A DNA stretch of 64,000 nucleotides, from assembly GCA_948567375.1 (NCBI GenBank), contig OX419755.1, forward strand, positions 56,053,001-56,117,000, given 5' to 3'. This DNA comes from Lunularia cruciata. Taxonomy: Eukaryota; Streptophyta; Marchantiopsida; Lunulariales; Lunulariaceae. A model generated the notes under the pieces. It did no database searches. It saw nothing but the letters and a program-made list of their open reading frames with translations, and had not been told where the DNA came from. Positions 41,307-52,213 of this stretch are shown here, one piece after another. Within the stretch, counting starts at the first letter, position 1, and every line of letters starts with the position of its first letter. The position numbers were made by a program, and so were the translations under genes.

Positions 41307-41985
41307 TGTGAGCCGGCCTGTCTCTCACTCAGGATGAACCTCTGATGGCTATTATGGTAGCGCACCATGGACTAAGAAGGCAAGGAACCCCAACTCCATC
41401 ATACTCCTCCAAGGCTAACACTCCAAGACTCAAGACATTGCTCACTAGAGAACTCAATGAGAGAGAGATAGTTGCAAATGAAAGGATGATGAGTACCTCC
41501 TCACTCCTTGTTTATATACTTGTGAAATAGTTACGTACTAAAGTTACTAATTACCGTAGTAACTCAAGTTACTAGACTAAAAGTCAAGTAAAGTCAAAAA
41601 GTAGAAAGGAATATCCATTCACATGGGCATATTCCCCTTATCTTGACCCAACCACTAAAGCAAGGATTCCTTCACATGGGCTATCCTTGGACTAAAGAAG
41701 AATCCAAAACAAAAAGGCTTGCGGGCCCAAGAGTTCTCAACTCTTTCCCCAAAGCCAAACACCTAGGAATAATACCAAGTCAACACACTAAAATCCAAAA
41801 TAGTGGTGCTCATCTTTTCTACTTCCACTAAAGTAAGGTCTCATCTATCTTAGCTATGACTAACTTTAGCTAACCATGACTAATATAGAACCATCCTTTA
41901 TCTCTATATAAATAATATCTCTTAAGTACTTGTAATACCAAGCTAAATATCACAATACCACACACATGCACAAATGGGTGTTACA
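41307..41985 (-). repeat. 5' LTR of family-A copy 1
   Basis: 679 bp, almost identical to 34214-34892. On the minus strand it starts TGTAACACCC and ends GGCTCACA, and it carries the TATATAAAC promoter motif seen in copy 2. Confidence 0.9.
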
Positions 41986-42342
41986 GCACAAGGAAGTGAT
42001 GCAGAGAAGTCAAGGAAGTGATGCAAAGAAGTCAAGGAAGGATTAACTCATGGAATTGGAGGAGGGAAGATTAATCACTATGGTTCAAGTAGAGCAAGCC
42101 CAAAGGAAAAAAGGGAGAACTATGACAAGAAGCAAGGCAAGAAGAAGATGGAGCCCTTCAGAGAAGGTGATTGGATAAGGTTGTTTGATTCCATTCAATT
42201 CAAGAGAGTGAAAAATAAGTTTTTGCCTAAGTATTTAATGGAGAAGGTGTGGGGAAATTACACCTATGATTTCAAGGAGTTGGGAAGAAGATACTTTGAT
42301 AGGATGAACCATGATAAGTTGAAGATGTATCATAGAAGGTAG
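41986..42342 (+). pseudogene. Old family-A integrase C-terminus after the nested insertion
   Basis: It continues the old gag-pol: KVWGNYTYDFKELGRRYF and KLKMYHRR before the stop at 42340-42342. A 22-bp tandem duplication (GGAAGTGATGCA units at about 41992-42040) lies beside the insertion point. Confidence 0.8.
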
Positions 42343-42390
42343 AGAGACCTCCACTTTGAGGATGAAGTGAAAACCTAGTCTTGGGGTAAA

Positions 42391-43077
42391 TTCAACACCC
42401 ATTTGTACATGTATGTGCTCTTGTGATATTTAGTTTAGTATTATAAGTACATGAGAGATATTATTTATATAAAGATAAAGGATAGTTTTACATTAGTCAT
42501 GATTAACTAAAGTTATTCATAGTTAAGATAGAGGGAACCTTATGTTAGAGGAAGTGGAAAAGATGGGCACCACTATTTTGGATTCTAATGTATTGACTTG
42601 GTATTATTCTTAGGTGTTTGGCTTTGAAGAAAGAGTTGAAAACTCTTGGACTCACAAACCTTTTTGCTTTGGATTCTTCTATAGTCCAAGGATAGCCTAT
42701 GTGAAGGAATCCTTGACTTAGTGGTTAGGTCAAGATAAGACCACATGCTTAGGAGAATATTCCTATAAGTATAGATATTCCTTTAGACTTTTTAATGTTT
42801 TTTGACATATAGCCTAGTAACTTGAGTTACTCCAATAATTAGTAACTTTGGTGCATAATTATTTCAAAAGTATATATACTAGGGGTGAGGAGGTACTCAT
42901 TGTCCTTTCATTTGCAAGTATCTCTCTCTTATTGAGTTCTCTAGTGAGCAATTTTTTGAATCTTGGAGTAATAGCCTTGGAGGAGTATGAGTTGGCATTC
43001 ATTGCTTCTTAGTCCGTGGTGCACTAGCATGATAGCCATCAGAGGTTCATCTTGAGTGAGAGATAGGCGGGCTCACA
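42391..43077 (+). repeat. 3' LTR of the old family-A copy
   Basis: It begins TTCAACACCC after a polypurine-like CTTGGGGTAAA, and ends GGGCTCACA. It differs from its 5' partner at many positions, consistent with old age. Confidence 0.85.
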
Positions 43078-45840
43078 TGCCTTCCTTGGCTTGAATGTCA
43101 TAAGGTTTAATTTGATTGTGTCTCATAAAAAAATTCATGTAGAATACCAAAGTAAGAATTATCACTTAGATTATTGAGCACTTTTTAGAAAGACACCTAA
43201 GAATAATCAATCCCATGATGAGAAGTTTATCAATAAAATGACTACAAAATAAGCTTTGGAAGAAGAAGCTATTCTTTTGCTATAAGGATCATATCATAAC
43301 ACAAGGAAAATATGATGAGGATAAATAAACCTCAAATAAAATGGTGATTTAGATAGTATGAGAATTTTCCAATGTATATTTGAAAATCATTTGAAAGGAC
43401 TATCCTTTGATTGAGGTATGTCCTTTAAGATCAAGCTAGTTTTAGGAAGTATTCCAATGAGTAGACCAATCAATTTGCTTTCACCAAAAGAATTAAAAGA
43501 ATTTCAAACAAGGTTGACTAAGTTGCTAGAGAAGGATTTCATATGACATAACATATTCCCTTGGAAAACACTAGTACTACTTGTACCAAAGATTGATGGA
43601 GTGCTTTGATTCTATATTGATTACCATGATCTTAATAAAAAATGGTGAAGAATACATACCCATTTCCTTGGATTAATAACTTATTGGATCGAGTAAGTGG
43701 AGCATACTACTTCTTAGTTAGATGTTCAAAGTGACTATTGGCAAATTCCAAGATTGAAAGATGTGTAGAAAACTAGCTTTTGTACAAGGTATGGGAATTT
43801 TAAATGGAGAGTTTTACCTTTTGGGCTCATTAATGCTCCAACAATTTCCATGAATCAAATGCATTGGGTGTTAAAAGGATTAGAGTGTTCAATATATGAT
43901 AGTGTTCTTTGATGATATCTCAATTCATAGTAAGATAGAGATAGAACATAGGAATCACATATAAGAGGTTTTGAGACAATTCTGGCAATAAATTTATTAT
44001 TGCAAAAAATCCAAGTGTCTTTTGGAAGCAGAAATTTACCGGCTTGAGCTATAATGTTTTCATAAAGGGAATTAAGATGGAAGAGTAAAAAATTGAAGCT
44101 ATTGCTACTAGCCTACTCCTAAGGATGCTATAGAAGTCCAAGGATTGATGATATTTTACCAATGATTCATCCATTATTGTGCTCTTGTAGCCATACCAAT
44201 AAAAAATCTTGTAGGAGACATTAAACTCTGAGTGAACCACCAAACAAGAAGAAACATTTAAGAAACTTAAAAATATGGTGTCTTCACAATCTATCCTCCA
44301 ACCATGTGATCTTCAACTACCTTGTGTGGTTGATTTTGATGCCTCTAACTTTGCAATTGGATTTGTACTACAACAAAAATTTCTAGATAGGTTCTATCTA
44401 ATTACCTTTGTATCTTGACAACTAAACATAATAGTTTTTTTATATTCTACTCAAGATTGAGAACAACTTGCAATGGTATATGCAACAAAGGTATGGAGAC
44501 ATCATCTCTTGGAAAAACAAGTGATAATGCTTATTGCTCACAATACCATGTTGCAAACTTATATTTGGAGCATATGAAAAGTTAGCATCATTGATGGGAG
44601 AAAAAACCATAATTATTTGATATTAAGCTTGAATACAAAACTTGAAAGTTTAAGATCATTCTCAATACCTTATCATGACAACTTGATTTGATGATTCTCC
44701 TTGAATCTCTCATCACAACAAAAATTACTACATTGTGAACTAACTCAAAAGCCCAAATAGAATTCAAGACTACTTTATGATAGGATATATCATTTCATCT
44801 TAAGAAAACTTGCCTTGTAGCACATGATAAGGAGTATAAAAATTTCCTTGAAGGATGGCCTTTTATTTTTCAAGAACCAAATCTATGTGTTAAATTGTAT
44901 GTATTATGACGTGTACAACTTCAAGATGCACATAACTTACAAATTGTTAGTCACATGGATAAAAAATTTAGTACCTTATAACATAGATAGTAGTAGCCAA
45001 ATATTTCACAAGAGGTTTGAGAGTTTGTCCAATCTTATGAAAGTTGCAAGCACAAAAAGATAAACAACCAAAATCCAAGTGAACCACTTCAACCATTAGC
45101 AATTTTATTTGCTTGATGGGAACATGTAACCTTAGACCTCATCATGTCCTTGTCAAGATAAACCAAGGCCATATAAAAATTGGGTTGTTTGTTGATAATT
45201 TTAGCAAGTAATGCAATTAGCAATTATAATGGATACAATAGATACTCCAATGTTGGCCCAAATTTACTTAGATATTATCTTCAAAAACCATGGAATGAAA
45301 TGTGTTTTCACTTTTTATCATGATCCTCAATTCATTGGTAAATAATAGCAATCTATTTCCAAGATACTTGGTACCAAGATTGTATTATATATAGCCTATC
45401 ACACTATGGGAAAATGGAATGAGCAAATCATATCTTAGAACATATGATACTTGCCTTTATCAATGTTCATCATACTAATTGTAACACTTGACTTGAGGTT
45501 ACAAAATTTTCCTATAAGAATTCCAAGTATGCAAGTACATGATTCTCTTCTTTACTTTCTTGATCATATGCAAGATCCACTTATTCCAAATTCTTTTTTA
45601 TTCCCTTGCTATCTCATATATTTTTTGCATGAAGCGACATCCAACATGACCATCAACAACAAATTGAATAAAGGTCATCTAAATAAGTTATGCCCTTCAT
45701 TATGCCATATAGGAACCTATTTTCATCACCAAAAAGCTATAGTAGCTATACAAGAGTTCAAAGATTCCATGGCAACAAGGACATCACAAACTAGCAAAAG
45801 CAGAATATATAGTAATATCAAGTTGGTGGAAAGCTAAGTA
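43078..45840 (+). pseudogene. Family-C pol remnant (C3), plus strand
   Basis: It starts in the protease-RT linker, then shows RT near 43460-44030 (SPKELKEFQTRLTKLLEK, LVPKIDGVL), RNase H near 44270-44660 (EQLAMVYATKVWRHHLLEKQ) and integrase near 44670-45840 (DPQFIGK, KILGTKIVLYIAYHTMGKW). Every domain is interrupted by stops. The same order as C1, in the opposite direction. It runs into a family-C LTR near 45890 that is split by a family-B solo LTR. Confidence 0.7.
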
Positions 45841-46243
45841 AAATTAAAATGAAGAAGAAGAAGGAGAAGACGAAGAATAAGAATAATTAGCACAGATTTA
45901 GGATTTCTAAAAATATCTTACAAGAATCCAAGAAGCTTCTTGGTGAGAAGCTTCTATGTGGTACCCACATTTTTTGTTTTTTTGCAATTGGAAGAAGAAG
46001 TGTATAGAGAAGTAGAATTGCGCCTCTATGGCCAAAGAAGGCAAAGAAAAGTGTCCTCGAGATGAAACCCAAGGTAATGTGACTTCGGGTCATACGGCAA
46101 GGTATTCATACAACCCAAAGTAAGGAGTCTTTGTATTGGGGGTGCTCAACCCGGGGCGAGGACAATGCAACAACTTTTTGTTGGGGTGAGACATTCAAGA
46201 AGGGACTGTTCAAAACCGGTGGTCATACGCATGAAGGATACTT

Positions 46244-48160
46244 TGTGGTACTCACATTTTTTATTTTGGACGAGTTTTGAGGAAGAAGTGCCTTGCTGAA
46301 CCCAAATGGAAATCAAATGGAGAAGAAAAGAGAGGAAATTTGTATTTTGATCAAGCCCAAAGAAGTCAACTTTGTGTCCGATGAAGACGGACTCAGCCAG
46401 GATTGAAAGAGGGCAAACCCGAAGAAGGAATGGAAGTTACAGGTCGAGATTCTTGCGGGGGCTATATCTCAATGTTTACAAGTCCAAATCAAATGTGCTA
46501 TATTTCGTTGGAAGCGTCCCGTTCAGGGCTTTCCGTTGCCACCAAAATCGCAAAGTTTGAAGGTCTGTAGAAGAAATTACAAGTATTTGAAGTTTCAGGA
46601 GTAACTGTACAAAGTAGTTTAGTGTCTTTGGGTTGGATCTTCGGACTACGGATTGGCATCTTTGGACTTTAGACTTTGATCTTTGGACTTCTGACTTCAG
46701 ACTTTGGTCTTCGGATGTTGGACTTTGGGTTTACACAACTTTGAGTTAGAAGCTTCTTCGACTCAAGACAAAGACGACTGTATTTGAGATAGTTGGACCT
46801 CGGAGTGCAATGAAGATGAATTTGATAATCTTGCGAGAGGCATTAGAGAGAATTAAGATAGAGAAAGAATAGATAGTTAGGATACCCGTGACTTCAATTT
46901 CAGTTCCGATTGAAGATGGAACAAGAATTGAAAGAGAAGTAGCAATAATGAATAAACCCGAAGTGCAAGATCAGATTGTAAGTGTCTTCGGGTCAGTAAC
47001 ATGAGTGATTAGGGGAAAGTGGGTTACAAATTGAAGGCATAGATAGTGTACCCATGCTTTCAATTACAATTTGTGATGAGGATATAGTAGAATTAGCAAA
47101 GGAATTGATTGTAATTAGACTCGATGTCGCAGATGTAGGAATTTAGGTGTCATCGGACTTGCTAATTGACACATTAGAGAAGAGTGGGTCGGGAAATAAG
47201 AGTGTAGATGGAGTAACCCGGAGCTCAATTGCAGATTGTAGTGAAGAAGTTGTAGAATTAGTAAAGAAATTAGTAGAATCAGTCATACCCGAAGAAGGTG
47301 AAATAGCAAGAAGATCATCGGGTTTGGAAGCCGATGATCAGGTCGACATCGGATCGGGATAGAAGTCGATTTTGAGATAGGAAGAGTCAAATATGAAGAG
47401 ATAGATTGTCCTTTAGGATCTGTAGGTAGGAAGAGATGTTAGGAAGCGGTGTATAGGTAGGAAAATCTGCCGTTTGCTTCAGTATTTAAGTGACACATTT
47501 GCAGTACGATGTTATTCAGTATTCAAATTTCTGAAGATAGATAAAGCGAAGTGTTGTTTTCAGTACTCGTCGCTTAAGCTTAATTCCGATTGTCAATTTC
47601 GTGTTTGTGTTTGTGAGTGTGTAGAGAATTCCGAAGAGCAAGTCAGTGTGTTTGTGGATGTTGGGGTCTACAGCCTTGATCTTCATTCTGTGTGTTTGAT
47701 CCTAAGTGAAGTGCATCGGAGCAATGCCTTGACAGATTTGAGGGAATTGTAGTGTTGTTAGTATTCTGCATTGGTGAGTGCAGTACGAGGTTGATGTGAA
47801 GCAATTTTGATCGAGGAAGGTGTGCCTTCAGTGGAGGGGTGGAACATAATTCTGAGGCAAAATCGGTCTTTGCAGTGAAGTGCCATCTTCGGGAGAATCT
47901 GAATCATCACAATCAAGAGTTGTTTGGACAGAATTGACTATGTTGTGATTATGTGTGTGTATTCGTGACAAGTTGTCAAGATTGTGAGCTTGTTACTCTC
48001 TTTTGGGTGTAGTTTCTACCTGAGAGATTAAAGAGGCAATCAAGAAGAACTGCAACTATGACTTTTGACTTCGTATTTGACCAATTTTGGATAGTATCTC
48101 TGCAGGAACGAACTTTACTTACCCAATTACCGCAAAAGTGATATTTGCCGGGTTGTCACA
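46244..48160 (+). mobile_element. Short family-B derivative solo LTR (1.9 kb), nested
   Basis: It starts TGTGGTACTCACA, ends GGGTTGTCACA, and is flanked by TACTT on both sides (46239-46243 and 48161-48165). Its 3' 1.3 kb match other B LTRs, including the tail repeats of the LTR-borne protein (47147-47362, LEKSGSGNKSVDG). The first 550 bp are unlike the others and contain a degenerate minisatellite of GGACTTT-type units at 46634-46730. The globular part of the LTR-borne frame is absent. Confidence 0.85.
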
Positions 48161-48425
48161 TACTTGATAGTGACACAAGCATGCAAGAGGTGTGATTTCT
48201 TGGTAGAAACTCAAATTGAAGAAAGACAAAGAAAGCGCAACTCTATAAAAAATTGAGCTAAAGACAAAGCAATGACAAGTAATTTTCCATTGCCGTTAAA
48301 AAGTCATCCTGTAGAAGATCGTGGGAAAGGAAGTAGAGTCAAAGACGCGGAAAGAGGAAATTGAGAGAGTTAATCCGGGAATCAATAGGAAGAATAGTCC
48401 CTAGCCCAAAGTGGAAGAGAGAAAG

Positions 48426-49967
48426 ATGGGAGGTGGGAAGAAGAGCTCCAAATTTGTAGTGAGAAATCATACAATTCGGAGGTTAGATGTGATCACAAGA
48501 ATTGAGGTCTTGAGTAGGCTTCGGATCACATTCTTGGCATGGAACTGGAATGTTAGCTTTCTAGGGTTCATGACTGAGATCATCGAGAGTAAGTGCCTTG
48601 ATGGTCCTAACAAAGAAGGGAAGAGGGGTAATCCAGCTCGATAGACAGAGTTGGATTGGAGGTTAGTACTTAGAAGAGAAGCAAGAGCGGAGCATGGTGC
48701 CACGTTCTTGGGGAAGGGAGAAGTAGCCAAAGAAACCCAAGAAGTGAGAGATGCTTTCTCTTCAAAGCGCACAAAGAATGGTTACAAAGTAGAGAGCTAC
48801 AAGGTTCTTGTTACGAGAGGGATCATGAGTGCTCTAATGGTGATCTTGAAGCCGGAGACAACGACTTATGTGATGAAGCACCAAGAGGTGTTCTTCCATA
48901 AGATGTTTGCAGGAGAGCCAATTAACTGGGCAAAGTGTCTTCATGGGAGGACAAGACAGATGGTGTGGAATTTGCGGGACAAGTTGCCTCGACATTACAT
49001 TGTGCCATTTGCAGCCCATTTCTATATGGAACTGAACTTGCTCAATGCGGTGGAGCATAATAAGATGGTGTCGCATTTCCATCCCGACTTAAGAAGAGAT
49101 GTTGATGCGGAGGAGCAACAATACATTCTTTAGATCAGGAGCAGTGATAAGTGCTATGCGCAGATAGGGTAGAGTGTGCAGTCTGAAGTGCCCACTCAAA
49201 AGTCAAAGAAGAGAAGTCGACAAGGAGAAGAAGAAGTAGAGAAAGCAAGACCTCGGAAGGCTAGAAGGGTAAACCTGAGGAAAGAATTGGTGGTAATTGC
49301 ATCATTGGAAGAAGAATCGGAAGGCAAAGCTGAGTGCAAGTCTGAAGATTTGGAGAGGGAGGAAGAACCCAAGTTCACACTACAGAGTGGAGACACAAGT
49401 AATGATAGCAACAATGGAGTGGAGATGACATCGGTACCTGAAGAAGAGGAAGCGAAATGGAGACGGAGGAGAAAAGTAACTCGAAACTGGAGGACAAAGT
49501 TACAGAGCAAGAGGAGAAGAGAGTTACCATTCAAAGAGGAGTTAGTTCTAGACAAAAGGCAAAGTGTGGAGCAGGGCCAAGTAAGGTAAGAGAAGAGGAG
49601 GATGGAAGTTTGGGGAGCAAAGAATCCATTCTTATAGGGCGAGTGTCGAGTGAGGAAGAGGTGAAGAAGGAGATAAGTACGCAAGCCAAGGTAACTCCGA
49701 GTGAAAGAGTAGAGTACCTGCGGGAGGTAATGTACTCGTTGTTAGTAAAGTTAGAGCACAAGAAGAAGGAGATGCAGTCAAAGTGTCCGGAGGTGAAGAC
49801 TGTGTTGTAGGTGTTAGCTTGATTAGAAGAAGAGAACTTGGAATTAAAGAAGAGTATGATTCAAGGTGAGGACGAAAGGGAAGTGATACGAGTAGATGCA
49901 GTAGTACAGAATCAAGTGATTGAGAACTTGATGAGAAAAGCAAGGAATAAGGAGGAACTACTAGACC
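48426..49967 (+). pseudogene. LTR-borne protein of family B, plus-strand solo LTR copy, first part
   Basis: From the conserved inner ATG at 48426 (MGGGKKSSKF) the frame runs through LAWNWN (Trp intact here), TYVMKHQEVFFHKMF, EPINWAKCLH and YIVPFAAHFYMELNLLN, interrupted by TAG near 48642 (TGG expected) and 49132. KKRSRQG and an acidic stretch follow to 49589. A coiled-coil start at 49690-49810 (EYLREVMYSLLVKLEHKKKE) is cut at 49967 by family-A copy 2 and resumes at 57784. Confidence 0.6.
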
Positions 49968-50645
49968 TGTAACACCCATTTGTGCATGTGTGTGGTATTG
50001 TGATATTTACCTTGGTATTACAAGTACTTAAGAGATATTATTTATATAGAGATAAAGGATGGTTCTATATTAGTCATGGTTAGCTAAAGTTAGTCATAGC
50101 TAAGATAGATGGGACCTTACTTTAGAGGAAGTAGAAAAGATGAGCACCACTATTTTGGATTTTAGTGTGTTGACTTGGTATTATTCCTAGGTGTTTGGCT
50201 TTGGGGAAAGAGTTGAGAACTCTTGGGCCCGCAAGCCTTTTGTTTTGGATTCTTCTTTAGTCCAAGGATAGCCCATGTGAAGGAATCCTTGCTTTAGTGG
50301 TTGGGTCAAGATAAGGGGAATATGCCCATGTGAATGGATATTCCTTTCTACTTTTTGACTTTACTTGACTTTTAGTCTAGTAACTTAAGTTACTACGGTA
50401 ATTAGTAACTTTGGTACGTAACTATTTCACAAGTATATAAACAAGGGGTGAGGAGGTACTCATCATCCTTTCATTTGCAACTATCTCTCTCTCATTGAGT
50501 TCTCTAGTGAGCAATGTCTTGAGTCTTGGAGTGTTAGCCTTGGAGGAGTATGATGGAGTTGGGGTTCCTTGCCTTCTTAGTCCATGGTGCGCTACCATAA
50601 TAGCCATCAGAGGTTCATCCTGAGTGAGAGACAGGCCGGCTCACA
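49968..50645 (+). repeat. 5' LTR of family-A copy 2
   Basis: It starts TGTAACACCC and ends GGCTCACA. The TATA box TATATAAAC is at about 50434-50442, so transcription should begin near 50465 and R/U5 is about 180 bp. Confidence 0.92.
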
Positions 50646-50649
50646 TTTT

Positions 50650-50666
50650 TGGTTCCGTTGCCGGGA
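50650..50666 (+). other. Primer-binding site (family A copy 2)
   Basis: TGGTTCCGTTGCCGGGA, identical to that of copy 1, four bases after the LTR. Confidence 0.7.
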
Positions 50667-50686
50667 CCTCTCTAGAAGGCAAGATA

Positions 50687-50857
50687 ATGTTCCGCGTCCA
50701 ATTCTACATTAGGCAGAAGGAGGCTATGAGAGCTCACTTGGAGAGAACATTAGGAGAGGAGAAGGCTGAACTTATGTTAGAGAACCAAGATCCATTTGTA
50801 TACCCTGTAGTTCATTATGATGTCTTTGAGTTGATTTTGTACATCTTGTACACATGA
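50687..50857 (+). CDS. Family-A leader ORF, copy 2 (56 aa)
   Basis: The counterpart of the ORF at 41095-41265, with the same start and stop. Coding status is uncertain: it could act as an upstream ORF because it is the first ATG after the primer site. Confidence 0.35.
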   Translation: MFRVQFYIRQKEAMRAHLERTLGEEKAELMLENQDPFVYPVVHYDVFELILYILYT

Positions 50858-51504
50858 GAGGAATTGGAGAGATTGTGTGAGGTGGATTGCAGATTTTGGG
50901 GATTAAGGTGATTTTGGGCAAAATCTCAAGTTTGAGATCTGGACTTGAGATTTCTACACATGATAGCTTGGGTTATCTTTCAGTTAGCACACTTGAAATT
51001 ATTGAGAGAGCTTCTATGCGCACTGGGCTAGAATTTTTGAAAGTTGATAGGGTAAAGAGCTCCCGCAACTGCATGCTCTCTTGAAATTGTACAGAGTCTG
51101 CCATTTCTTCAATTTCCAGTGAATTGTCCTGAACATTTTCAAAAAAGTTCAGTGCATTGTAACCTACCTGCTGCCACAAAAATTAGAGAGAGATCGTTTT
51201 TGCACAAGGCGTTATGAGTTTTTGAAGTGAGGGGGGTGGTTTTCAGACCAAATCTGAAATATGGGTGCTGAATAGAAAGGTGTCTAGGCCAAATGGCTCG
51301 ATGAAAAGATCTGAAATTTTGCAGGGAGGGACACCCTGGAGTTGTGATCAAGTGTGGAAAATTTCAGAGGACTATGACATATTGGTTGGGAGATTTGAGT
51401 GACATTGTGAGGAAGGGTCAATTCTGCAGAGTGGAGATCTCATGCGTGAGAAGTTTGAGATCAACAAAAAGCATGTTTGAGTGTTTAGATTCATCTTGGG
51501 GAAC

Positions 51505-51978
51505 ATGGAGGGTCATCAAGAGTGGAAATTGAGATTATGCAAGGTTCTCCAAGGGTTTGAGGTGATTGTAGGGGTGGATTTGAGGAAAAGAGAGTTTACA
51601 ATAGAATTTGAAGAGAGTGTTGAGAGGATCCAAAAACCTACACCACTTGGAGGAAAGAGTGAGTCTAAGTGCTTTCTATGTGGAGAGAAAGGACATAAGG
51701 CAAGTTCATGTCCATTGACCTTTGAGAGCAAGAGATTGAGGGAAAGGAGAGGCTTACTTGACTTGGGTTTGCATGTTGGACCTTCTTCACCAAGATTGGG
51801 AGGGAGAAGATCTAAGACCAAGGAGTTGTGTGAGGTTTGTGGAGTTGAAGGACTTCCAAAAGGACATGAGTGTAGTGGAGTAAAAGCACTTTTGGAAACT
51901 TTGGTGAAGGATCTTGGAGAGAGTCTTAGTACAGCTACAGAAATACTACCACCTTCATCAGCTAGTTCTCAAGATTAG
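51505..51978 (+). CDS. Family-A ORF1, copy 2 (157 aa)
   Basis: It has the same length and the same two Cys/His clusters as the copy at 39973-40446 (CFLCGEKGHKASSC and CEVCGVEGLPKGHEC), with a Pro-to-Leu change near the start (LCKVLQGF). The ATG lies in GAACATGG. The open frame is kept even though pol in this copy is broken. Confidence 0.7.
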   Translation: MEGHQEWKLRLCKVLQGFEVIVGVDLRKREFTIEFEESVERIQKPTPLGGKSESKCFLCGEKGHKASSCPLTFESKRLRERRGLLDLGLHVGPSSPRLGGRRSKTKELCEVCGVEGLPKGHECSGVKALLETLVKDLGESLSTATEILPPSSASSQD

Positions 51979-52213
51979 TGATGGAGATAATCTTTCAACT
52001 TATGGATAAACTATCCATGAGAGTTAGATTAATATGCACTCTAGGATTTGATGTTGCTATAGAAATCTTGGAGCAACCTAAACCTTTTGTGTTCCCTAGA
52101 GTGGATTATTCTCAGATGGTGTTAGTCATGTATATACTCTATTAGTAATAGAGTGAGAGAAAAGAAAAGAGAAAAAAAAATTTGAGAGAAAAGAAAGATA
52201 GTGAGGGGTTAAG

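Larger units (their letters stand above)
34214..41985 (-). mobile_element. Family-A copy 1, apparently intact, 7.77 kb
   Basis: 679-bp LTRs flank the primer site, leader ORF, ORF1 and an uninterrupted gag-pol on the minus strand. The two LTRs differ at about three positions by eye (34446/41539, 34736/41827, 34751/41842 neighbourhoods), indicating a recent insertion. It sits inside the integrase end of the old copy. Flanks GCAC (34210-34213) and GCAC (41986-41989) are a 4-bp duplication if the LTR is TG...CA, or AGCAC (5 bp) if the last base is shared. The empty site GAAGAAAGCACAAGG exists in copy 2 at about 56704-56718. Confidence 0.92.
27544..43077 (+). mobile_element. Old, decayed family-A retrotransposon, host of copy 1
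   Basis: It has a 5' LTR at 27544-28233, an interior at 28234-34213 and 41986-42390, and a 3' LTR at 42391-43077. Without the nested copy it measures about 7.76 kb, matching the two young copies (7.77 and 7.82 kb). All genes are riddled with stops and deletions. The flanks do not form a target duplication: the left flank is family-C DNA on the minus strand and the right flank is family-C DNA on the plus strand. Confidence 0.85.
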
